This document shows positions 33,465-42,186 of a stretch of DNA of 64,000 nucleotides, piece by piece (position 1 is the first letter of the stretch; the number at the start of each line of letters is the position of its first letter). Below the pieces are notes generated by a model. That model ran no database searches, was not told the DNA's origin, and saw only the letters and a list, made by a program, of their open reading frames with translations. Origin of the DNA: Kribbella sp. NBC_01245 (GTDB taxonomy: Bacteria; Actinomycetota; Actinomycetes; Propionibacteriales; Kribbellaceae); assembly GCF_036226525.1 (NCBI RefSeq), contig NZ_CP108487.1, positions 6,076,001 through 6,140,000 on the forward strand, given 5' to 3'. The position numbers and the translations under genes are program-made.

Positions 33465-33837
33465 GGCCGAGGGTTTGGGATTCGGTGGGGGTGAAGAGGC
33501 GGGAGCGGGTTAGGAAGCGGAGGCCTTCGGGGGCTTCTAGGGAGAAGCCGGCGCCTCGGCCGGGGACTACGTCGATGGTGAGGTGGGTGTGCTTCCAGTA
33601 GTCGAACTGGGCGGCGGACATCCAGACGGCGATGGGGTCAGCCACGCCGTCGATGGTGAGGTCGCCGAGGTGTACGTCGGCGGCGCCCACTTTGAACTCG
33701 CCGGCCGGGAAGCACATCGGGGAACTGCCGTCGCAGCAGCCGCCGGACTGGTGGAACATCAACGGACCGTGCAGCTCGGTGAGGCGACGCATGAGGTTCG
33801 CCGCCTCACCGGTGCACGCAACTCGCTCAACTGACAT
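33457..33837 (-). CDS. DUF779 family protein (acetaldehyde dehydrogenase-associated)
   Basis: A 126-residue protein with the DUF779 signature HQSGGCCDGSSPMC and a C-terminal IDVVPGRGAGFSLE segment. It starts 6 bp after the aldehyde dehydrogenase stop, so it is co-transcribed. DUF779 genes regularly accompany such dehydrogenases; the Cys cluster suggests a metal or redox role. Confidence 0.88.
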   Translation of the reverse strand: MSVERVACTGEAANLMRRLTELHGPLMFHQSGGCCDGSSPMCFPAGEFKVGAADVHLGDLTIDGVADPIAVWMSAAQFDYWKHTHLTIDVVPGRGAGFSLEAPEGLRFLTRSRLFTPTESQTLGLT

Positions 33838-33843
33838 CGAGAC

Positions 33844-35367
<1,524 letters not shown>

Positions 35368-35419
35368 CGGATCCTCCCGGGATCAGCACTGGCGATAGTC
35401 CAGACGCTAGGTCCGACCA

Positions 35420-35436
35420 CGTTGCAGCAACGTTGC
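35420..35436. promoter_or_regulatory. Overlapping CGTTGCAGCAACG / GCAACGTTGC dyads, candidate GAF-regulator site
   Basis: Two overlapping perfect palindromes, CGTTGC-A-GCAACG (35420-35432) and GCAACGTTGC (35427-35436), lie in the 115-bp divergent region between the dehydrogenase and its presumed regulator. Confidence 0.6.
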
Positions 35437-35482
35437 AAGCTGCGGCCTTGAACCAAGGCGCGATTCCGGGGGAGGGTTGGGC

Positions 35483-36928
35483 GTGGACGCGGAGGAGGCG
35501 CGGCGACTCAACGCGCTGTACGACGAGGTGCTCGGTGGTGGCCGGGCATCGGCCGAACCGCGCCCCGTCGTCGCCGAGTCCTGGCAGCGGTCGCTCGCGG
35601 CCCAGGTGGATCCCGAGCTGGACGCGCCGCCGGTGGTGTACGGCGCCGACCGGCTGGCGGAGGTTCGCGAGTCGCATCCGCTCAACGCCGTGCTGCCCGT
35701 GCTCCGGCAGACCTTGACGAGTATCGCCGACGAGGCCTCGCACATCATGGTCATCACCGACGCGCACGGCCTGATCCTCTGGCGCGAGGGTGCAGCGGAC
35801 GTTCGCCGCCAGGCCGATCGGGTCGCCTTGTCCGAAGGGGCGATCTGGTCCGAGGACGCGATCGGTACGAACGGGATGGGGACGGCGCTGGCGACCGGGC
35901 AGCCCGTGCAGATCCATTCGGCCGAGCACCTGGTCCGGCGCATCCACCCTTGGACCTGTGCGGCGGCTCCGGTGCATGACCCGGACACCGGCAAACTCAT
36001 CGGCGCGGTCGATATCAGCGGCCCACTTCGCACGGTCCATCCCGCGATGATGGCGCTGGTCACGGCCGCCGCACGGCTTGCCGAAGGGCAGTTGCAGGTG
36101 TTGATGGCCGCCGCCGACGAGCAACTCCGTGCGCGGAATATGCGGCACCTGATGGCTCTTGGCGAGCAGTCCGGTGCCCTGCTTACGCCGACCGGCCGGG
36201 TGCTCGCCGTGCAGCCGCTCGGGTGGTTGCCGGATCGGCTGATCGTGCCCGATGGGGCAGACCGGATCGAGCTCGGCGACGGACGCGAGGCCGTGGTCGA
36301 ACCGTTGGACGAGGGCTACCTGCTCCGCATCCCCGGCACCTCGAGACGCCGTACGTCGCTGGATCTGAAGCTGCTCGGTGGCAGTCAGCCGATCGCCACC
36401 GTCAATGGCCGGCCGATCGCGTTGACGTTGCGCCGGGCCGAGGTGCTCGCGCTCTTGATGCTGCACCCGGCCGGGCTGACCGCGGAGCAGTTGATGTTGC
36501 AGCTGTACGGCGATGAGGGCAATCCGACGACGGTCCGCGGCGAGATGCACCGGCTGCGGAATCTGCTCGGGTCGGGCGTACTCGACACCAAGCCGTACCG
36601 GATCATCGCCGATGTGACCGGCGACGTCGATCTGGTCCGCAAAGCCCTTGCCCAACGGGATCTCGGGACCGCGTTGCAGTACTACAGCGGGCCCTTGCTC
36701 AGCCGTTCGGAAGCGCCCGCACTCCGCGCCGAGCGGGATGAGCTCGACGCCACGCTGCGAGCCGCCGTGCTGGAATCAGCGGACACCGATCAGCTCTGGC
36801 AGTTCGCGCAGACGTCGACCGGTGCCGATGACCTGGAGGTCTACGAACGGCTCGAGGCGGCGCTGCCACTGGACGACCCGCGACGACCCACTGCCGTCGT
36901 ACGTCGTCTCAGGTTGTCCGAAGAGTAG
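35483..36928 (+). CDS. GAF-domain transcriptional regulator with C-terminal winged helix
   Basis: A 481-residue protein resembling AcoR/MimR-type sensors at the N-terminus (AESWQRSLA, then a GAF domain with SEDAIGTNGMGTALATGQPV and GAVDISGPL). It lacks the AAA+ sigma-54 activation domain. In its place is an OmpR-like winged-helix region (ALTLRRAEVLALLMLHPAGL ... VRGEMHRLRNLLG). Start at GTG 35483 with GGAGG. It probably activates the divergent aldehyde dehydrogenase in response to alcohol or aldehyde; this is inferred from arrangement. Confidence 0.85.
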   Translation: MDAEEARRLNALYDEVLGGGRASAEPRPVVAESWQRSLAAQVDPELDAPPVVYGADRLAEVRESHPLNAVLPVLRQTLTSIADEASHIMVITDAHGLILWREGAADVRRQADRVALSEGAIWSEDAIGTNGMGTALATGQPVQIHSAEHLVRRIHPWTCAAAPVHDPDTGKLIGAVDISGPLRTVHPAMMALVTAAARLAEGQLQVLMAAADEQLRARNMRHLMALGEQSGALLTPTGRVLAVQPLGWLPDRLIVPDGADRIELGDGREAVVEPLDEGYLLRIPGTSRRRTSLDLKLLGGSQPIATVNGRPIALTLRRAEVLALLMLHPAGLTAEQLMLQLYGDEGNPTTVRGEMHRLRNLLGSGVLDTKPYRIIADVTGDVDLVRKALAQRDLGTALQYYSGPLLSRSEAPALRAERDELDATLRAAVLESADTDQLWQFAQTSTGADDLEVYERLEAALPLDDPRRPTAVVRRLRLSEE

Positions 36929-36932
36929 AAGC

Positions 36933-37340
36933 CTAGAGGCCGAGGTCGCGGAGGAACTCGGGCTTGTAGGCCTGGATCGCGATGTACCGCGGATCCGGCA
37001 CCTCGACGCCCTCGTCCGAATCGGCCGGCGCCGGCGCGTGCGAGGTATCGGCCGGGTCGAGCCACTCCTGCGCGGCGGCGCTCCACCGGGTCAGGGTGAA
37101 GTCCGCGGTCAGCTCGTCGGCGGTGACGAGCTCGCGCGCGGTCCGCTCGGCCTCGCGGGCATCCGCCTCGGTGGTCGCATACATCAGCATGCGCGAGCCA
37201 TCGCGAGTCACGGTGACGCTGTTACCGAGTCGCTTTCGCGCGTCGTCGTCGAGATCGAGGGCCCGCAGCCGCTCCCAGAACGACAGCCCGTGCTCCTCGG
37301 TGTTGAGCTCGACCTCTACCCGGTACTCCTCATCCGCCAT
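36933..37340 (-). CDS. Hypothetical soluble protein
   Basis: A 135-residue protein (EYRVEVELNTEEHGLSFWER ... ATTEADAREAERTARELV), beginning at ATG 37340 (a GTG two codons upstream is possible). The beta-alpha pattern with a C-terminal Pro/Ala/Asp linker and RYIAIQAYKPEF end suggests an ACT- or ferredoxin-like fold. No family known to me. It is convergent with the GAF regulator, 4 bp apart. Confidence 0.7.
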   Translation of the reverse strand: MADEEYRVEVELNTEEHGLSFWERLRALDLDDDARKRLGNSVTVTRDGSRMLMYATTEADAREAERTARELVTADELTADFTLTRWSAAAQEWLDPADTSHAPAPADSDEGVEVPDPRYIAIQAYKPEFLRDLGL

Positions 37341-37462
37341 GCGCACACTCTAACTGTCCTGAGTCAGGGACTCAGGACAGTGGATGGCGGGGATGACCGG
37401 ATGCTGGACTCGGAAATTTAAGTCTACAAAGTCAGTCTAGTTTGAATCGTATGACCAAGGCA

Positions 37463-38473
37463 TCACCGGCCCGGAGGCGCCGCGACGGACGCGCGCTGCA
37501 CGAGGGTGGGCTCCACCGTCGTACGCCGGACGCGGCGGTTGGTGTCGATCGCGGACGTGACGCGCTCGACCACGTCGGCGACCAGATCGTCGAGCGGCCA
37601 GTGGAACGTCGACAGCGGCGGCTCGAGCAGCTGGGACATCGGCTGATCGTCATAGCCCAAGAGGGAGAGGTCGCTCGGGATGGCGATGCCGAGCTCCTTG
37701 CACGCCGCGTAGACGCCGAAGGCCATCGAATCGGCCAGCGCAAGAATGCCGGTCGGCCGCTTGCCCGAGGTCAGCAAGGCGCGGGCGACCTCGGTGGCGC
37801 CGGCCAGATCGTGCGGGCACGGCACGACCTGGAGGCTCAGCTTGAGGTCGGCTGCGATCCGATGGGCGATCTCCTCGGCGGGCCGGTCGACCTCGACCCG
37901 GCGGCTCGGGCTGAGCACGGCGACGGATTTGTGCCCGGCGTCGGCCAGTGTGCGCAGCGCCGTACTGATGCCGCTCTCGTTGTCGAACAGGACCTCGGAT
38001 TTCGCCTTGGCGGCGGGCAGGGCGTCGCCGATCGCGATCACCGGCACCTCGCGGGTGATCTTGGCCCAGCCCTTGGCGGCCGGATCGATCGGGATCACCA
38101 CGACCGCGTCGGCCCGGTGGTCGACCAGGTGCTGGGCGAGCTCGAGCTGGCGCTCGGCATCACCCGCGGAGTCAATGATCCAGGCGTTGCGATCGGGCGC
38201 GAGCAACTCCCGCCCCAGGGCCGCGGCCAGGCGCTGCTGCCAGAGGTCTTCGAGGGAGGCGCAGAGCACGCCGACCGAGCCGCTGCGGCCCGATGCGAGG
38301 GCGCGGGCGATGGGATCGGCCGAGTAGCCGAGCCGATCCGCCGCCTCCAGCACGCGCTGCTGCGTCTCCGCGGTGCCATGCAGGCCCCGGAGTGCGTAGG
38401 ACACCGCCGTCATCGAGAGGCCGGTCTCGGTGGCGATGTCCTTGAGGGTTGGCCGACGAGCCGATCCGGACAT
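37463..38473 (-). CDS. LacI family transcriptional regulator
   Basis: A 336-residue LacI protein: HTH (PTLKDIATETGLSMTAVSYA), hinge (LGYSADPIARALAS) and a periplasmic-binding-like effector domain ending in FHWPLDDLVADVVERV. I use the ATG at 38473; an upstream start would translate through the operators. It is divergent from the amidohydrolase/cysteine dioxygenase operon, with two classic LacI operators between. The effector is unknown. Confidence 0.92.
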   Translation of the reverse strand: MSGSARRPTLKDIATETGLSMTAVSYALRGLHGTAETQQRVLEAADRLGYSADPIARALASGRSGSVGVLCASLEDLWQQRLAAALGRELLAPDRNAWIIDSAGDAERQLELAQHLVDHRADAVVVIPIDPAAKGWAKITREVPVIAIGDALPAAKAKSEVLFDNESGISTALRTLADAGHKSVAVLSPSRRVEVDRPAEEIAHRIAADLKLSLQVVPCPHDLAGATEVARALLTSGKRPTGILALADSMAFGVYAACKELGIAIPSDLSLLGYDDQPMSQLLEPPLSTFHWPLDDLVADVVERVTSAIDTNRRVRRTTVEPTLVQRASVAAPPGR

Positions 38474-38532
38474 GGTTGGCACCCTACGCGGCCGCTCCGA
38501 CAGTTTCTGGAAGGTGAGTTGACAAGGGCTGG

Positions 38533-38572
38533 ATTGAAGCGCTTCAATAGCACCACGATTGAAGCGCTTCAA
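38533..38572. promoter_or_regulatory. Paired LacI-type operators TTGAAGCGCTTCAA
   Basis: Two perfect copies of the 14-bp palindrome TTGAAGCGCTTCAA (38534-38547 and 38559-38572), centres 25 bp apart, with the LacI-type central CG. They lie between the LacI gene and the divergent operon. Confidence 0.88.
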
Positions 38573-38616
38573 AACCTTCAGGGCAAGGGAATCGAGACGT
38601 CAGAGAGGGCCAATCC

Positions 38617-39531
38617 ATGACCGGCTTGATCGACGTCCATCAGCACCTCTGGCCGGGCGCGTTCATCGACCGGTTGCGGGCCCGTACCGAGGTGCCGTAC
38701 CTGCGGGGCTGGACGCTGCACACCGAGGGCGAGCCACCGTACGACGTGGATCCCGCCGCGCATGCCGTGGACAAGCGGCTCGCGCGGGAGCTCGACGACG
38801 GCACCCGGCTGGTCGGCCTATCGCTGTCCAGTCCACTCGGCATCGAGCGGCTGGGTGATACCGAGTTGCTCGACGCCTGGCATGAAGGTGCGGCCGAGTT
38901 GCCCGAGCCGTTCCGGGCCTGGGCGGCGGTCGACCTGCGCGAGCCGGATCTCGACGGGCTGGCGGGCTTGATCGGCCGCGGCTTTCTCGGCATCCAGTTG
39001 CCGACCGATGCCGTGCTCACGCCTGCCGCCTGGGCGGCGCAGGGCGAGTTGCTCGCGCTGGCCGAGCGGCTCGACCGGCCGATCCTGGTTCATCCCGGCG
39101 CCGCCCCCAAGGCGGACGGCGAGGTGCCGGGATGGTGGGCGCCGGTCGTCGACTACACGGCACAACTTCAGGCCGCTTGGTGGGCCTGGCATGCGTTTCA
39201 GGGGCGGACGCAGTTCCCGAAGGTGCGGATCTGCTTCGTCGCCGCGGCGGGCCTCGCGCCCGTGCACCACGAACGGCTCACCGCCCGCGGTGGGCGGTTC
39301 GGCAAGATCGACCACAACCTCTTCGTCGACACGTCGGGCTATGGCCCGCAGGCGATCGACGCAGTGGCTCGGGTCCTCGGCATCGACCAGGTGGTGCATG
39401 GCACCGACCGGCCGTACGCGGACATCACCGAGCTGCGACAAGGCGAAGCCGCGACCGCGGTGATCCGCTACGACAACCCGCACCGGCTGCTGTTCGGCAC
39501 CGGCGCACGACCCGAGAGGGGAGTTCAGTGA
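38617..39531 (+). CDS. Amidohydrolase family 2 protein (ACMSD-like)
   Basis: A 304-residue TIM-barrel metal hydrolase: HxH at the N-terminus (IDVHQHLWPG), a middle His (ILVHPGAAPKADGE), a catalytic region (FVDTSGYGPQAI) and a late Asp (VVHGTDRPYAD). The group includes decarboxylases and lactonases. It is overlapped by the cysteine dioxygenase gene (GTGA), so it probably works on a related sulfur compound or is simply co-regulated by LacI. Substrate unknown. Confidence 0.87.
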   Translation: MTGLIDVHQHLWPGAFIDRLRARTEVPYLRGWTLHTEGEPPYDVDPAAHAVDKRLARELDDGTRLVGLSLSSPLGIERLGDTELLDAWHEGAAELPEPFRAWAAVDLREPDLDGLAGLIGRGFLGIQLPTDAVLTPAAWAAQGELLALAERLDRPILVHPGAAPKADGEVPGWWAPVVDYTAQLQAAWWAWHAFQGRTQFPKVRICFVAAAGLAPVHHERLTARGGRFGKIDHNLFVDTSGYGPQAIDAVARVLGIDQVVHGTDRPYADITELRQGEAATAVIRYDNPHRLLFGTGARPERGVQ

Positions 39532-40091
39532 CTGCTCAACCCGTTACCGACGACATCGTCGTTCCCGCGCGCCAGGCCAGCCGGCTCGTGGAGCTCAACG
39601 ACTGTCTTTCGCTGGACGACCTGCCGGGCCGTGATCTGGACCCGGCCGAGTTGGCCGAGCTGGCCGCGTCGATCGCCGCCCAGCCGCAGCTGTGGGAGGA
39701 GCACGTCGCCTTCAGCGATGAGGAGCGCGTGTTCGCCTCGGTGCACCGCGATGCGAACGTCGACGTCTGGCTGATCTGCTGGACCCCGGTGAACGACACG
39801 GGCTGGCACGACCACGACGTCTCGTCCGGCGCCGTGGCCGTTGCCCGCGGCAAGCTTGTCGAGCACAACCTGGCGATCGGCACCGAGTCGATCGAGACCG
39901 AGGTGACCGCCGGCGACGTGTACGGGTTCGGCCCGGACCACATCCACCGGCTGACCGGTCTCGACAAGGGCAGCGTCACCGTGCACGCGTACAGCCCGCC
40001 CCTGTGGCGCATGGGCCAGTACTCGGTGAAGGACGGCGTGCTCCGCCGAGTCTCCGTGTCGTACGCCGACGAGCTCCGGCCGATCGACTGA
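39528..40091 (+). CDS. Cysteine dioxygenase family protein (cupin)
   Basis: A 187-residue cupin of the type I cysteine dioxygenase family: metal ligands His-x-His in GWHDHDVSSG and a third His in PDHIHRLTG, followed by VHAYSPPLWRMGQY. It is predicted to oxidise cysteine or a related thiol to a sulfinate using Fe and O2. Start GTG 39528 overlaps the previous stop. Related thiols (3-mercaptopropionate) are alternative substrates. Confidence 0.87.
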   Translation: MTAQPVTDDIVVPARQASRLVELNDCLSLDDLPGRDLDPAELAELAASIAAQPQLWEEHVAFSDEERVFASVHRDANVDVWLICWTPVNDTGWHDHDVSSGAVAVARGKLVEHNLAIGTESIETEVTAGDVYGFGPDHIHRLTGLDKGSVTVHAYSPPLWRMGQYSVKDGVLRRVSVSYADELRPID

Positions 40092-40159
40092 GTCTGGTGC
40101 AGGCCAGTCGTCGCGAACTGGCTATCGCGTGGGTGAAGGCGTTGACCTAGGTTCGGGAT

Positions 40160-40981
40160 ATGCGGATCAGGGTCGTAGACGCCTTCACCAGTACGCCGTT
40201 CAGCGGTAACCCGGCCGGAGTCTGCCTGCTCGACGCGGGCGATTGGCCTGACATCGCGTGGATGCACTCGGTCGCGCGCGAGATGGCTCACGCGGAGACG
40301 GCCTTCGCGAAGCCCGGCGACGACGGGGTGTGGGGGTTGCGCTGGTTCACGCCGGCCGTTGAGGAGAACCTCTGCGGGCATGCGACGCTCGCGACCACTC
40401 ACGCGTTGTACGACGACGGCGCGATCGGGTCGTCCGTACGGTTCTCCACCCGGAGCGGGATCCTCACCGCAACCGTGAACGACGACGGCTCGATCACGCT
40501 CGACTTCCCGAAGGCGGTCGTGTCGGCGATCGACGTACCCGTGGGGCTGGCCAAGGCCCTTGGCGTTGAGGTCTTCGGCGCCTACGGCACGGGCGAATTG
40601 CGGGATGTGCTGATCGAGGTCGCGGACGAAGACGTGGTGCGTGGCGTCGTACCGGATCTTGGTCAGATCGCGGCGATCGCGCATCGCGACGATATCCGGG
40701 GTGTGGTCGTCACCGCTTTGGCTTCAGGCGACGAGTATGACTTCGTGTCGCGGTTCTTCTCGCCGAACGACGGTATTCCCGAGGACCCGGTGACGGGTAG
40801 CGCGCACACCGCGCTGGCGCCGTTCTGGGCCGACCGCCTGGGCCGTACGGACCTGCGCGGCTGGCAGGCGTCGGCCCGCGGCGGCCTCGTGCACGCCGTA
40901 CCGGATGGTGATCGGGTCAAGCTGTCGGGGCGTGCCGTCACGATGCTCGACGGCACGCTCCACAGTGAGCCCGTCTACTAG
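40160..40981 (+). CDS. PhzF family isomerase/epimerase-like protein
   Basis: A 273-residue PhzF fold: N-terminal VDAFTSTPFSGNPAGVCLL, the conserved Glu (EMAHAETAF), RWFTPAVEENLCGHATLA, and C-terminal GIPEDPVTGSAHTALAPFWA. Members catalyse isomerisation as in phenazine biosynthesis, but no phz genes are nearby, so a metabolic role is unassigned. Confidence 0.9.
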   Translation: MRIRVVDAFTSTPFSGNPAGVCLLDAGDWPDIAWMHSVAREMAHAETAFAKPGDDGVWGLRWFTPAVEENLCGHATLATTHALYDDGAIGSSVRFSTRSGILTATVNDDGSITLDFPKAVVSAIDVPVGLAKALGVEVFGAYGTGELRDVLIEVADEDVVRGVVPDLGQIAAIAHRDDIRGVVVTALASGDEYDFVSRFFSPNDGIPEDPVTGSAHTALAPFWADRLGRTDLRGWQASARGGLVHAVPDGDRVKLSGRAVTMLDGTLHSEPVY

Positions 40982-40993
40982 GCCCGAACCTCG

Positions 40994-41617
40994 TTAGGCC
41001 CAGGACTCCGCATAGGTGACCGAGCCGTTCGGCGTGGTGAGCTCGGTGACGATGTCCTCCGCCTCCGGCTCGAGCGGCTCGAACGGCTGCTCCGGTACGA
41101 CGTACGCCCGGGCGCCGGCGATCAACTCGATACCGGGCAGCGCGAACCACGCCTCGCCGACCTCCCGGCTGATCGCGTAGATCGCCTGCTCAGTGGTCTC
41201 GACCGGGTCGCGCAGGTCGGACTCCTGGTCCTCGGCCAGCACCCGCTCCTGCGCCGCCCGGCCCTCGGCCAGCAGCGCGTCGGCGTCGACCACCCGCAGG
41301 TCGAAGCGCGATACCACGCTGATCACCTGCTCGGCCTGGACCTCCTCCTCTTCCTCCTCGAGGTCCTCGGTGTCCACCAGCGCCAGCGGAATCGTGCCGG
41401 TGTGATCCAGCACCGCGTCGTTCCAGCTCTCCACCAGCTCCTCGAGCTCGGCGTTCTGCTCGAACAGCGCCTCGAAGTCGGACTCGGCGTTCAACGCGAG
41501 CAAAGCCGCCGTATGCGCCTGCAACCGCTCGGTCAGCAACTGCGCCGCCTCGGCCAGGGCCTTACGGGTGTCATCCGAGAACTGCTCGATGGTCTGCTCG
41601 TGATCCTGCTCGCTCAT
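40994..41617 (-). CDS. Acidic hypothetical protein
   Basis: A 207-residue, very acidic protein with helical N-terminal half (RKALAEAAQLLTERLQAHTA ... NAELEELVESWNDAV), a Glu run (EDLEEEEEEVQ) and a beta-rich second half. No signal peptide or TM. Convergent with phzF. No family recognised. Confidence 0.75.
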   Translation of the reverse strand: MSEQDHEQTIEQFSDDTRKALAEAAQLLTERLQAHTAALLALNAESDFEALFEQNAELEELVESWNDAVLDHTGTIPLALVDTEDLEEEEEEVQAEQVISVVSRFDLRVVDADALLAEGRAAQERVLAEDQESDLRDPVETTEQAIYAISREVGEAWFALPGIELIAGARAYVVPEQPFEPLEPEAEDIVTELTTPNGSVTYAESWA

Positions 41618-41748
41618 ATCTCTTCCCAGCTCTCAATCGACCGATGCCAGCCGTAAGTATGCGCACCCCCCACCAACATTCCCAGCCACCCCCTCCCCCC
41701 GCCCACATACCGACCACCCCACCCGCTCCCACGCCTCGCCAACCCCGT

Positions 41749-41917
41749 TCATCGGGCGTTGTGACGCGGCGTGTCGGCGCTCGTCGGTCCGTACTGGCCA
41801 GACGCGCGGAACAGCCCCGGACGAGGTACGCCGGAATTTGGGCGGCGGACGTCAGGCCTTGGCGTGGTCACAAGAGCCCGATCAACCCCGACACGCCGCG
41901 TCACGAGGGCCCGATGA
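41749..41917. repeat. Interrupted inverted repeat (9-bp outer and 17-bp inner arms)
   Basis: The inner arms GTGACGCGGCGTGTCGG (41761-41777) / complement (41888-41904) and outer arms TCATCGGGC (41749-41757) / GCCCGATGA (41909-41917) nest around a 110-bp spacer. Confidence 0.8.
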
Positions 41918-41948
41918 GCAGAAATCGCGGGGGTGGCGGGCGTCTGGA

Positions 41949-42044
41949 CTTTGCATTCATTCGTCGGAATCCGCCCTCAGCCGCCGCATGCCTTCTGCAA
42001 GGTCCGCTGACCTCGAGGGCGGATTCCGACGAATGAATGCAAAG
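41949..42044. repeat. 30-bp perfect inverted repeat with 36-bp spacer
   Basis: Arms 41949-41978 (starts CTTTGCATTCATTCG) and 42015-42044 (ends CGAATGAATGCAAAG) are perfect complements. The architecture resembles that at 33314-33430 but the sequence is unrelated. It could fold into a long RNA or cruciform stem. Confidence 0.9.
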
Positions 42045-42186
42045 GGCGGGTGGGCGTGAGGGGGTGTGAGAGAAGGCGGTGGGAGTGTGAGAGGGGTGCG
42101 AGACGCTCGGGTTCCTCGGCGAACCACGGGTGAACGTGGTGACGTTGAACCGCGATCTGGCAGTACTGAGCTGAGACGATGGACGT

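Larger units (their letters stand above)
41618..42186. other. 569-bp intergenic region rich in long inverted repeats
   Basis: No convincing gene. After a C-rich stretch (about 41665-41740) it contains an interrupted stem at 41749-41917 and a 30-bp perfect inverted repeat at 41949-42044, then G-rich sequence with several GTGAGAG-like words leading to kdpD. Any open frames across it merely read the palindromes. Confidence 0.75.

Noticed and set aside
41641..42059. Open frames through the palindromic intergenic region
   Set aside because: Pro/Thr/Arg-rich translations of C-rich DNA and inverted repeats, without a start site or family.
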